Origin: JANWZL01 sp041640815
GTDB taxonomy: Bacteria > Pseudomonadota > Gammaproteobacteria > Burkholderiales > Thiobacillaceae
Assembly: GCA_041640815.1 (NCBI GenBank)
Contig: JBEPZO010000021.1
Coordinates: forward strand, 1-34,177
Direction of reading: 5' to 3'
DNA: 34,177 bases
A program made the position numbers and the translations under genes. The first letter of the stretch is position 1; each line of letters opens with the position of its first letter. Below, piece by piece: positions 20,336-28,406 of the stretch. Below the pieces are notes generated by a model. It was not told the origin of the DNA, did not search any database, and was given only the letters and a program-made list of their open reading frames with translations.

Positions 20336-20617
20336 ATGGACGACAAGGCAGAACTCAGCAAAGAACAGCAGATCATGCGCGCCATGCGGAAGACCCTGAC
20401 TTCGGTGGTGCGCGATTGTGCCCCGCGGGATGGCGTGCCCAGCCCCTTGCGTCCCGACACCGTCGAAAACATCCGCATGTGCCTGGGTTTGATCTCGGCG
20501 CGTGAGGCAGAGCTCGCCGAGGCCCTCGGCCTGGCACGCAACGAGCGCCCGCGCTTCATCGACGAGCCGCCCACCAGCCATTGCGTCACCTTCATGCCGC
20601 CAGCGAAAAAGCACTGA
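20336..20617 (+). CDS. Small conserved hypothetical protein
   Basis: This is a 93-residue soluble protein with no signal peptide or membrane segment. The central part (ENIRMCLGLISAREAELAEA) looks like a conserved helix of a small family found in betaproteobacteria, which I recall is sometimes labelled as a segregation and condensation protein on weak grounds; I would not assign that role. The start is supported by GAGGAG six bases upstream of ATG. It begins 83 bases after the nuclease gene and ends nine bases before the next small gene, so the two small genes are probably co-transcribed. Confidence 0.75.
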   Translation: MDDKAELSKEQQIMRAMRKTLTSVVRDCAPRDGVPSPLRPDTVENIRMCLGLISAREAELAEALGLARNERPRFIDEPPTSHCVTFMPPAKKH

Positions 20618-20626
20618 GCACGGGCA

Positions 20627-20881
20627 GTGGCCGAGGCAATCAGCAGCCTGATCTCCGACACCCAGTCACAGATCGTCCAGGCGCGCTGGGTGGTGATCTA
20701 CGCGCCGCAAACGCGGCGCCGGAAACGTTTTCCGGAGAACTGCGTCACCGTCTACCCCAGCGAGGCGCAGGCGCGGGCCGCGGCGCGGCCCGATCTCGGC
20801 TACTATGCTGCGGTCGCACACGGCCCTTCGCGTTCCTCGGAGGGGTTTCGTCTCTTCTATCTGGTGCGCTGGCTGGATTAA
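20627..20881 (+). CDS. Small hypothetical protein
   Basis: This is an 84-residue frame starting with GTG, nine bases after the previous stop. The middle (WVVIYAPQTRRRKRFPENCV) is basic, and the rest has a compact alpha-beta look (VYPSEAQARAAA, FRLFYLVRW). It is not recognised as any family. Its reality is supported by tight spacing with the upstream gene and GC-rich codon use like the neighbours. The start is uncertain because no clear ribosome binding site precedes the GTG. Confidence 0.55.
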   Translation: MAEAISSLISDTQSQIVQARWVVIYAPQTRRRKRFPENCVTVYPSEAQARAAARPDLGYYAAVAHGPSRSSEGFRLFYLVRWLD

Positions 20882-20965
20882 GCCCGCGATTGCCTTTGTC
20901 TGGCTCCCCATTCATGGATATCGGGCTCTTTTGATATAGCTGTCGACCGAAGCACGCAGGACAAC

Positions 20966-21592
20966 ATGAGCGACGCACTCGACTACCTCGTCAAGGTCCG
21001 CGGCGACGCCCTGGGCCATTACTTCAAGTTCCTCAAGGATGCCGGCAAGCACTTGGACCCGAAGACACGCGACCTGATCTCGGTGATCACCAAGGTCCAT
21101 GCCCAGACCGAGGCCGGCTTCAAGCAGTACCTGATGCGAGCCCTACGCGATGGCTGCACCCCCATGGAGGTGATCGACGCCCTGTTGATGGCCTTTCCGG
21201 CCCTGGGGCTGGCCAAGATCGTCTGGGCGGCCGAGATCCTGCTCGAGATGGACATGCCGGAGTTCTCGCCAGAACTGATCAATGCCGAGCCGCAATGGCG
21301 CCAGGTGATGGCTGCCGCCGATATCGAGGACGGCCAGGTCAAGCGTGTGGATTGCGGCGCGCGCAGCGTCTTCGTCTACCGGGAGGGCGATCACTACCTC
21401 GTCTACGACTCCCGTTGCCCACACCAGGTGACCAATATCCCGCAGCTCGCCCTGGAGGGCTTGACCCTCACCTGCCCCAAACACCGATGGAAGTTCGACA
21501 TCCGCAGCGGCGCCTGCATCGAGAAAGGCAAACACCCGCTCAAGGCCTTCGAGACCAAGGTCGAAGGGGGAATCCTGTACGCGCGCTGGTGA
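20966..21592 (+). CDS. Carboxymuconolactone-decarboxylase-like/Rieske fusion protein
   Basis: This 208-residue protein has two parts. Residues 1-105 resemble the all-helical carboxymuconolactone decarboxylase/AhpD fold (DPKTRDLISVITKVHAQTEA, GCTPMEVIDALLMAFPALG) but lack the AhpD CxxC pair, so peroxidase activity is unlikely. Residues 115-208 are a Rieske-type ferredoxin domain, with 2Fe-2S ligands C151-P-H153 and C170-P-K-H173. It may be an electron-transfer component joined to a CMD-like oligomerisation or catalytic domain; the substrate is unknown. The start has AGGA five bases upstream. No oxygenase subunits are nearby. It stands alone between the small hypotheticals and the convergent DUF302 gene. 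Confidence 0.85.
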   Translation: MSDALDYLVKVRGDALGHYFKFLKDAGKHLDPKTRDLISVITKVHAQTEAGFKQYLMRALRDGCTPMEVIDALLMAFPALGLAKIVWAAEILLEMDMPEFSPELINAEPQWRQVMAAADIEDGQVKRVDCGARSVFVYREGDHYLVYDSRCPHQVTNIPQLALEGLTLTCPKHRWKFDIRSGACIEKGKHPLKAFETKVEGGILYARW

Positions 21593-21635
21593 GGCGCTAC
21601 CCGCGCCGATCTTGGCCGACGCGGGCCCTCGCCGT

Positions 21636-21716
21636 TCATTTGCGGGCAAAAAAGTCCGCCACCGCTTGCAGGATCGCCTTCAGCTCCTGAGCAGCGACAC
21701 CGGCCGCCTCACGCCG
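21636..21716 (-). other. In-frame continuation of the DUF302 gene beyond a TAG stop
   Basis: Directly after the TAG, the same frame encodes 26 residues ending at TGA (21636-21638). The core is AAGVAAQELKAILQAVADFF, an amphipathic helix of the kind that normally closes DUF302 proteins. Its composition matches coding sequence rather than intergenic DNA. It leaves only about 44 bases to the convergent Rieske gene. Confidence 0.6.
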
Positions 21717-22166
21717 CTAAATCCCCAGGGCATCGGCCTCGTGAATCGGATCGGCGACCCCCACCACGATCTTGCCGCCGTCGGACGACGCACCACCCGC
21801 CTTGCCGGCGTAGTCCACCCGATAGACGGCGAATCGGCAGGGCACCAGCAGGGTGATGTTGGGGTCCTCCTCGATGGCTTGGGCCAGATACTGCGACTTG
21901 CAGGCGTAGACCACCTTGTTCTGGATGTTCATCTTGTAGTGTTCCCGCAAGCCCTGGTCGATGTCCTGGACGCGCAGCACCTCCCAGTTCTGCGCCTCGA
22001 TCTCGGTCTTCAGCCGGTCGAGCAGCTGGTTGAACTCGACACTAGGGGGTAAGTAAATGTAGTAAGCCCCGCCTTTGCGGTGCACCTCGGCGGACCAGGC
22101 CAGGCTGGCGGTCAGCAAGAGAGGCAACCATAACAACCAGGTCAGTGTCCCCATTCGCTCACGCAT
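21717..22166 (-). CDS. Secreted DUF302-family protein
   Basis: This 149-residue protein begins with a clear signal peptide (hydrophobic core at about residues 8-24, cleavage likely after SLAWSA), so it should be periplasmic or envelope-bound. The rest is a DUF302 domain with NKVVYACKSQYLAQAIEEDP and ITLLVPCRFAVYR, each with one Cys. The function of this family is not established. The start is well supported by AAAGGAGG five bases upstream. The frame stops at TAG (21717-21719), but the same frame then continues for 26 sense codons that look like the natural C-terminal helix. The gene may therefore be slightly truncated by a nonsense change or read through. Confidence 0.85.
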   Translation of the reverse strand: MRERMGTLTWLLWLPLLLTASLAWSAEVHRKGGAYYIYLPPSVEFNQLLDRLKTEIEAQNWEVLRVQDIDQGLREHYKMNIQNKVVYACKSQYLAQAIEEDPNITLLVPCRFAVYRVDYAGKAGGASSDGGKIVVGVADPIHEADALGI

Positions 22167-22276
22167 GGCATCCTCCTTTGTCCAATCGCAACGCCACGGG
22201 CCGCACCCCCGTGCCCTCTGTTTGTAGCAAATGAGACTCGTCTTTGATTGACAGCGGCCATCTCCCCTGGGCCCCG

Positions 22277-23131
22277 TCAGCGGCGACCGCCGCCGGAGAT
22301 GCGGGCGAGCAGGCGGTCGAGACCGCGCGTGCTGAGCAGGCGACGGGCGTAGCCGATCAGGTAAGTGGGCACGGTGACGTAGTAGCGCGGCCTTGGCCGG
22401 CGGCTCTCCAGGGCGTGGATCAGCTTGTCCACTACCGCCGCCGGCGGCAGGGTAAAGGGGGCGGCGGGGCCGGGTTGCTCAAGGCGCGCCAGCTGCGCTG
22501 CGTAGGCTGCCCGGTGCACGCTGGCCGCCACATCGATGTGGCGGCGGAAGTGCACCAAGGCGTTTTCCCGAAAGCGGGTGGCAATGGGGCCGGGCTCGAT
22601 GAGGCTGACATGGATGTTGCTCCCCGCCAACTCCAGGCGCAGGGTATCGGTGAGCCCCTCGAGGGCAAACTTGGCCGCCACATAGGCGCCGCGATAGGGC
22701 AGGGCGGCTAGCCCAAGGACCGAGCTATTCATGACGATGCGACCGTGGCCTTGCCGGCGCATGACGGGGATGACGAGGTTAGTGAGCTCCACCCAGCCGA
22801 ACAAATTGGTCTCGAACTGGGCGCGCAGCGCCTGGCGCGACAGGTCCTCCACCGCCCCGATCTGGCCGTAGCCGCCATTGTTGAACAAGGCATCTAGGCG
22901 GCCTGCGCTGCGCTGCAGCACCTCCGCAACCGCCGCCTGGATGGAGGCCGACGCATCCAGGTCAAGCTGCAGGCTCTCCAGCCCGAGCTCGGCGAGGCGC
23001 TGGACATCGGCAGCCCGTCGGCAGGTGGCGAACACGCGCCAGCCGCGCGCCTTAAGGGCCTGCGCCGCAGCGAGGCCGATGCCGGAGGAACAACCGGTAA
23101 TCAGCAGGACGGGCGATCGATTCGCGGGCAT
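22277..23131 (-). CDS. Short-chain dehydrogenase/reductase
   Basis: This is a 284-residue classical SDR enzyme. It has the cofactor motif TGCSSGIG at the N terminus, FNNGGYG in place of the usual NNAG, and the catalytic Ser with YVAAK (Tyr and Lys) in the middle. A basic residue after the first strand (ATCRRAADVQRL) suggests NADP preference. The C-terminal part (RPRPRYYVTVPTYLIGYARR) resembles SDRs acting on lipid, retinol-like or steroid-like alcohols; the substrate is not known. The start at 23131 is chosen because the conserved strand follows it directly. The gene is divergent from the methyltransferase gene across 97 bases and co-directional with the DUF302 gene. Confidence 0.9.
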   Translation of the reverse strand: MPANRSPVLLITGCSSGIGLAAAQALKARGWRVFATCRRAADVQRLAELGLESLQLDLDASASIQAAVAEVLQRSAGRLDALFNNGGYGQIGAVEDLSRQALRAQFETNLFGWVELTNLVIPVMRRQGHGRIVMNSSVLGLAALPYRGAYVAAKFALEGLTDTLRLELAGSNIHVSLIEPGPIATRFRENALVHFRRHIDVAASVHRAAYAAQLARLEQPGPAAPFTLPPAAVVDKLIHALESRRPRPRYYVTVPTYLIGYARRLLSTRGLDRLLARISGGGRR

Positions 23132-23228
23132 ATGGGTAGCACACTGGGCTTGGCGGCAAGTGTAGCCTGTCCCACCCGCTTGCGGCACGCCGTGATAGAG
23201 TGTGCGCTAAACCTCATCGCCGCCTGCC

Positions 23229-24743
23229 ATGCCGACCCTCGAGAGCTACGACGCCATCCCCTACGACAGTGTGCCCATCGCCGAGACGCATGTGGAGGGG
23301 CTGGCCGCCCTTGGCCGGCTGTTCGGCGTCGCCACCGCCGAGCCGGAGCGCTGCCGGGTGCTCGAGCTGGGGTGCGCCGAGGGGGGCAACTTGATCCCCA
23401 TGGCCTTCTATCTGCCGGGCAGCGAGTTCGTCGGCATCGATCTGTCGGCGCGCCAAATCGCGTCTGGCCAGGCGCTCATCACCCAGCTCAGCCTCAGCAA
23501 CGTGCGCCTGTTGCACCGGGATGTGAGGGACGGCGCCGGTGAGCTGGGGCAATTCCACTACATCATCGCCCACGGCCTGTATAGCTGGGTGCCCATGCCG
23601 GTGCGCGACGCCCTGTTGGCCATCTGCCGACAAAACCTGGCACCAGGCGGCATCGTTTACCTAAGCTGGAACGCCCTGCCCGGCTGGCATACGCGCGCCG
23701 TGATGCGGGACATGCTGCGCTACCACGTGCGCCAGGAGCGCTCGCCGCGCAGCCGTTTGCAGCGGGCCTACCACTTCCTGGAAGCCTTTGGCGAGGCCTT
23801 GGCCGCCGAGGCCGGCGACCTGAGCGCCATCCTGGCTGCCGAGGTCGACTACCTGCGCCGTGCACCGCCGTCCTATCTGTATCACGAGTACCTGGCGGAG
23901 ACCAACGACCCGCTGCTTTTCGCCGACTTCGTCGCCCATGCCGGGCGCCATGGGCTACGCTACGTCGCCGATGCCGATCTCCACAACGTCCTGCCAGACA
24001 CCCTCGGTGTGGCGGCGCGCAGCCTGGTGGCGGACATTCGGGATCCGATCGCGCGCATCCAGGCCATGGATTTCCTGCGTGCGCGGCGCTTCCATCGAAG
24101 CCTGCTCACGCATGCGGACAACGCCGTGTACGACGCCCCGGATATGGCGGTCTTCCGCCGCCTCGCCTTCCACGCCGACCTGGCGAGCGACGAGGAGATC
24201 GACCTCGCCTCCTGCGCGCCACAATGCTTCGTGACGCCTGCTGGCGCACGCTACGCGCTGCACCACCCCCTGGCCAAGGCGGCAGCGATGCACCTGGCCC
24301 TGGCCTATCCAGACAGCCTGGCCTATGACGCGCTCTATCGCGCGGCCGCCGAGCTCGTCAGCGCCCAGGGCGATGCCGCCATGGCCGAGGAAGAGGCGGC
24401 CTTCGCTCAGGAGCTCCTGACGCTTGTCGCCTGGGGCGCCATCCGGCCGGTGCTGACGGCCAGACGCTATGGCTTTGCACCCGCGCAGCGGCCGCGTGCG
24501 CATGCCCTGGCCCAGGCACAGCTCGCTGCCGGCAGCGATTGCGTCGCCTCCATCCGGCACACGGCCGTCCATCTCGACCCACCGGCTGCAAGGCTGTTAC
24601 GCCTGCTCGATGGCCAACGCGACCTCGATGAACTGATGCAGGCCATGGCCGCAGCGCTGCCGCAGCTACAGGCCGCTGAACTGCGCATGGGCTGCGAGCG
24701 GCTGCTCTGGACCTTCGCCCGCAACGGCCTGCTCTGCGCTTGA
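23229..24743 (+). CDS. Class I methyltransferase with regulatory domain (PKMT-like layout)
   Basis: This 504-residue protein has three parts. Residues 1-230 are a SAM-dependent methyltransferase with motif I LELGCAEGGN (45-54), acidic D71 for the ribose and the later NLAPGGIVYLSW strand. Residues about 240-330 resemble the methyltransferase regulatory domain (PF10119). The C-terminal third is probably helical or winged-helix. This order matches the rickettsial protein-lysine methyltransferases PKMT1/2, so a protein substrate is possible, but this is only an architectural analogy. It ends 21 bases before the convergent ppdK stop. No strong ribosome binding site is visible, so the start rests on the family N terminus (SYDAIPYDS). 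Confidence 0.85.
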   Translation: MPTLESYDAIPYDSVPIAETHVEGLAALGRLFGVATAEPERCRVLELGCAEGGNLIPMAFYLPGSEFVGIDLSARQIASGQALITQLSLSNVRLLHRDVRDGAGELGQFHYIIAHGLYSWVPMPVRDALLAICRQNLAPGGIVYLSWNALPGWHTRAVMRDMLRYHVRQERSPRSRLQRAYHFLEAFGEALAAEAGDLSAILAAEVDYLRRAPPSYLYHEYLAETNDPLLFADFVAHAGRHGLRYVADADLHNVLPDTLGVAARSLVADIRDPIARIQAMDFLRARRFHRSLLTHADNAVYDAPDMAVFRRLAFHADLASDEEIDLASCAPQCFVTPAGARYALHHPLAKAAAMHLALAYPDSLAYDALYRAAAELVSAQGDAAMAEEEAAFAQELLTLVAWGAIRPVLTARRYGFAPAQRPRAHALAQAQLAAGSDCVASIRHTAVHLDPPAARLLRLLDGQRDLDELMQAMAAALPQLQAAELRMGCERLLWTFARNGLLCA

Positions 24744-24764
24744 AACGCCCGCCTACCGCGGCGC

Positions 24765-27551
24765 TCAGGCGGCCTGGTCGACCGCAGCCTTGCCCTCCAG
24801 GATGGCGGCATGCGCCGCTGCCAGGCGCGCGATGGGCACGCGCGGCGCCGAGCAGGATACGTAGCTGAGGCCGATCTGGTGGCAGAAGCGGATCGAGGCC
24901 GGATGACCGCCGTGCTCGCCGCAGATGCCTACCTTCATCTCCGGGCGCACGCTGCGGCCCCATTCGACCGCCAGCCGCATGAGCTTGCCCACGCCTTTGA
25001 CGTCCAGCACCTCGAAGGGGTTGTCCTGCAGGATCTTGTTCTGGTTGTACATCGGCAGGAATTTGTTCTCGGCATCCTCGCGCGAGAAGGAGAAGGTGGC
25101 CTGAGTGAGGTCGTTGGTGCCAAAAGAGAAGAACTCCGCTTCCTCGGCCAGGTTCTCCGCGCGCAGGCAGGCGCGCACCACCTCCAGCATGGAGCCGAAT
25201 TTGAAGTCGAGTTTGACGCCGTAAGCGTTTTCGACCTCGGCGCGGATCTCCTCCACCCAGGCCTTGACCCGCTTGAGTTCTTGCGCCGTACACACCTGGG
25301 GCACCATGATCTCGGGGTGGACCTCAAAGCCTTCCTTCTGGCATTCCGCCGCCGCCTCGAGGATGGCGCGGATCTGCATGGTGTAGATCTCGGGAAAGGT
25401 GAGCCCAAGGCGCACGCCGCGGTGACCCAGCATGGGATTGACCTCGTGCAGCAGGCGCACCTTTTTGAGCATGGCTTCTTTTTTCTCGATGGCCTCACTA
25501 ACTAATCCAGGATCGGCCAACTGCCTGATTTGTGGTTGCCCGCCAGAAGTGTGGGATAACAACGCTGCTGCGTCCGCTAACACTTGCATGCCGCGCACCG
25601 TATCATGCAGATGACGCAGCATCGCCAGCTCCTCGACCAACTGTTGTTCCGACGGTAAGAATTCGTGAATAGGCGGATCCAGTAGACGAATGGTCACTGG
25701 CCGGGGGGCCATCACTTTCAACAATCCTTTAAAATCCTCACGCTGCATCGGCAGCAGTTTATCCAGCGCAGCCTTACGCTCGGTGGGCGTGTCGGCGACG
25801 ATCATCTCGATGACGATGGGCAAGCGATCGACGTCATTGAACATGCGCTCGGTGCGGGCAAGCCCGATGCCCATGGCGCCGTATTTGAGCGCCCGCTCGG
25901 CGTCACCGGGGGTATCGGCGTTGGCCATCACCTTCAGCCGCGCCATCTCGTCGGCCCAGCCAAGCAGCGTCTGCAGCTCGGGCGTGAACTCCGCCTCGAT
26001 CATCGGCACCTCGCCCAAATAGACGTTGCCCGTCGTGCCATCGATGGTGATGACGTCGCCCTCGTGGATGACGGCGTCACCGACCACCGCCTGGCGCATG
26101 CGCACATCGACGTGGATGCCCTCGGCGCCGGCGACGCAGGGTTTGCCCATGCCGCGCGCCACCACCGCCGCGTGACTGGTCTTGCCACCGCGGCTAGTGA
26201 GGATGCCTTGCGCGGCGAAAAAGCCGTGGATGTCTTCCGGCTTGGTCTCCTCGCGCACCAGGATGACCTTTTCGCCGGCGCGCCCCCGCTTCTCCGCCCG
26301 GTCGGCATCGAACACCGCCACGCCGGAGGCCGCCCCCGGCGAGGCGGGCAGCCCGCGCGCCACGGCACGCGCTTTCGCGCTCGGGTCTAGGCGCGGGAAA
26401 AGCAGCTGTTCCAGCATTTCCGGTTGAATGCGCAACAAGGCCTGCCGCCGATCGATCAAGCCCTCGGCGACCATCTCCACCGATGTGCGTACCAGCGCCT
26501 GGGCGTTCATCTTGGCGTTGCGTGTCTGCAGGCAGTAGAGCACGCCGCGCTCGACGGTGTATTCGAAATCTTGGACCTCCTTGTAGTGGGCCTCGAGGCG
26601 GTTGCGCAAGGCCACCAGCTGGCGATAGATGTCGGGCCGCTCGCGCTCCAATTCCGCCACCGGTTTGGGGGTGCGGATACCCGCCACCACATCCTCACCT
26701 TGGGCATTGGTGAGGTATTCCCCATACAGGACGTTCTCGCCCGTGCCGGGGTCGCGCGTGAAGCCGACGCCCGTAGCGCTCCAGTTCTCACCCTCGTCGC
26801 CCATGTTGCCGAAGACCATGGCCATGACGTTGACGGCGGTGCCATTGGCCATCTCGGGCGTGATCTTGAATTCGCGCCGATAGTCCACCGCGCGTTTGCC
26901 CATCCATGAGTTGAACACGGCGCGGATGGCGATCTCCAATTGTTCGTAAGGGTCAGCTGGGAAAGGCTTGCCGGTCACGCGCTCGACCACGGCGAGAAAG
27001 CGCTCGGCGATCTCGGCCAGATGGGTCGCCTTAAGCCCAACGTCTTGCTTCACCCCCGCGGCCTGTTTCACTGCCTCGAACTCGGCGTCGAATTCCTCTT
27101 CCGGCACGCCCAAGGCCACCTTGCCGAAGAGCTGGATGAAGCGTCGGTAGGCGTCATAGCCGAAGCGCTCGTTGCCGGTCTGCTCGATCAGCCCCTGCAG
27201 GGTGTCGCGGTTGAGCCCCAGGTTGAGGATGGTGTCCATCATGCCGGGCATGGACATGGCCGAACCCGAGCGCACCGAGACCAACAGGGGGTTCTTGCGG
27301 CCGCCAAAGGTCTTGCCGGTCTTTTCCTCCACCGCCGCCATGTGCAGGCGCACCTGCTCGAGCACCCCCTCCGGAAGCCGACGCTGCGGGTCATCCAGAT
27401 AGGCCAGACAAGCCTCGGTGGTAATGACGAAGCCGGGCGGGACATTGAGGCCGATCTGCGTCATCTCGCACAGATTGGCCCCCTTGCCGCCCAGTAACTG
27501 TTTGTTTTTGCCGTCGCCTTCGCTGAAGGCGTAAACCCATTTCTTGCTCAT
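24765..27551 (-). CDS. ppdK: Pyruvate, phosphate dikinase
   Basis: This 928-residue enzyme interconverts pyruvate, ATP and phosphate with phosphoenolpyruvate, AMP and pyrophosphate, usually towards PEP for gluconeogenesis or in PPi-linked glycolysis. The ATP-grasp N terminus starts KWVYAFSEGDGKNKQLLGGK. The swivelling His domain has GGKTSHAAVVARGMGKPC with catalytic H460. The C-terminal PEP-binding barrel ends with GICGEHGGHPASIRFCHQIG and the catalytic Cys in YVSCSAP. The start at 27551 has AAGGGGAA upstream and matches the family; the frame remains open 41 codons further. Between HEFLPS and NPMLGHRGVRL there is extra sequence of about 60-70 residues compared with the shorter plant and Clostridium enzymes. 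The DNA there has lower GC and different codon choice. Confidence 0.95.
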   Translation of the reverse strand: MSKKWVYAFSEGDGKNKQLLGGKGANLCEMTQIGLNVPPGFVITTEACLAYLDDPQRRLPEGVLEQVRLHMAAVEEKTGKTFGGRKNPLLVSVRSGSAMSMPGMMDTILNLGLNRDTLQGLIEQTGNERFGYDAYRRFIQLFGKVALGVPEEEFDAEFEAVKQAAGVKQDVGLKATHLAEIAERFLAVVERVTGKPFPADPYEQLEIAIRAVFNSWMGKRAVDYRREFKITPEMANGTAVNVMAMVFGNMGDEGENWSATGVGFTRDPGTGENVLYGEYLTNAQGEDVVAGIRTPKPVAELERERPDIYRQLVALRNRLEAHYKEVQDFEYTVERGVLYCLQTRNAKMNAQALVRTSVEMVAEGLIDRRQALLRIQPEMLEQLLFPRLDPSAKARAVARGLPASPGAASGVAVFDADRAEKRGRAGEKVILVREETKPEDIHGFFAAQGILTSRGGKTSHAAVVARGMGKPCVAGAEGIHVDVRMRQAVVGDAVIHEGDVITIDGTTGNVYLGEVPMIEAEFTPELQTLLGWADEMARLKVMANADTPGDAERALKYGAMGIGLARTERMFNDVDRLPIVIEMIVADTPTERKAALDKLLPMQREDFKGLLKVMAPRPVTIRLLDPPIHEFLPSEQQLVEELAMLRHLHDTVRGMQVLADAAALLSHTSGGQPQIRQLADPGLVSEAIEKKEAMLKKVRLLHEVNPMLGHRGVRLGLTFPEIYTMQIRAILEAAAECQKEGFEVHPEIMVPQVCTAQELKRVKAWVEEIRAEVENAYGVKLDFKFGSMLEVVRACLRAENLAEEAEFFSFGTNDLTQATFSFSREDAENKFLPMYNQNKILQDNPFEVLDVKGVGKLMRLAVEWGRSVRPEMKVGICGEHGGHPASIRFCHQIGLSYVSCSAPRVPIARLAAAHAAILEGKAAVDQAA

Positions 27552-27609
27552 GATGTTCCCCTTAGTGTGTGAGTAACCAACCCGACAGGCATCGACTGCC
27601 GCGCATTTA

Positions 27610-28158
27610 TTACAACCAGAAGCGTTCGAGCCACAGTAACCCCATGACAGTCTTAGCCTCGCAAATGCGGCCATCCCTGATCATCTCTAGGGCCTCGGTC
27701 ATCGGCAGGCGCAGCAGCTCCAGGAACTCGTCATGGTCGGGATCATCGCCTACATGCTTAAGCCCGCGCGCGACGTAGAACACCAGCCGCTCATCGGAAT
27801 AGCCGATACAAGGGTAGAAAGTGGCCAGGTAGTGCCATTCTTCCGCCGTGTAGCCGGTCTCCTCCTGCAACTCGCGCCGGGCACAGTCGAGTTCCGCCTC
27901 GCCGACGCCGAGCTTGCCGGCAGGCAGCTCAATGAAGTCCCGGTGCAAGGGATAGCGATGCTGACGCTCGAGCAGCACATCGCCGTTGTCGAACAAAGGA
28001 ATGATCACCGCCGCGCCCGGATGCACCAGATACTCCCGGCTCGACTCGCGCCCGTTGGGCAGGCGCACGCGGTCCAGCTTCGCATGCAGCAGACGGCCTT
28101 GGTAGACGGTCTGCGACGCTAACGTATACTCAAAAAACCGCGGGTCAAAAGCGTCCAT
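27610..28158 (-). CDS. NUDIX hydrolase, ADP-ribose pyrophosphatase type
   Basis: This 182-residue protein carries a perfect Nudix box from G81 to G102 (G-x5-E87-x7-R95-E96-L97-x-E99-E100-x-G102), which binds Mg2+ and cleaves nucleoside diphosphates. The preceding strand HPGAAVIIPLFDNGDVLLER and QHRYPLHRDFIELPAGK match the ADP-ribose/ADP-sugar pyrophosphatase group (NudF-like), likely clearing ADP-ribose in the cytosol. The exact substrate is not fixed by these motifs. The start ATG at 28158 fits the family. It lies 58 bases upstream of ppdK on the same strand, so the two may share a transcript. It is divergent from fumarase across about 250 bases in which I saw no clear promoter. Confidence 0.92.
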   Translation of the reverse strand: MDAFDPRFFEYTLASQTVYQGRLLHAKLDRVRLPNGRESSREYLVHPGAAVIIPLFDNGDVLLERQHRYPLHRDFIELPAGKLGVGEAELDCARRELQEETGYTAEEWHYLATFYPCIGYSDERLVFYVARGLKHVGDDPDHDEFLELLRLPMTEALEMIRDGRICEAKTVMGLLWLERFWL

Positions 28159-28406
28159 CGCTCATCGCCTATTGGCCGCAAACCTTGCTCAGTATAGGCC
28201 TTCTGCTGGCTAGATAGTGTTAAGAGACGTAACAATGGCCATTAGGCGCAAGCCCGAGTTATAACCGCAGGCGGTATCGATCTTGGGGTCGTCACGCTGC
28301 CATCCACACCCTATATCGCCTGGCTCCGTATCTCATGCGCGAAACTTCAGCCATCTTAGCATCCTCCTTCCACGTATCCCTTCGACCAGATCAAGGTGAT
28401 AACACC

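Noticed and set aside
22195..22213. CACGGG/CCCGTG hairpin upstream of the DUF302 gene as terminator of the SDR gene
   Set aside because: No T-run follows on the minus strand, and the hairpin is immediately upstream of a strong ribosome binding site.
24749..24772. Inverted repeat CCGCCT/AGGCGG between the methyltransferase and ppdK stops as a bidirectional terminator
   Set aside because: The loop is long, there is no T-run, and one arm is inside ppdK.
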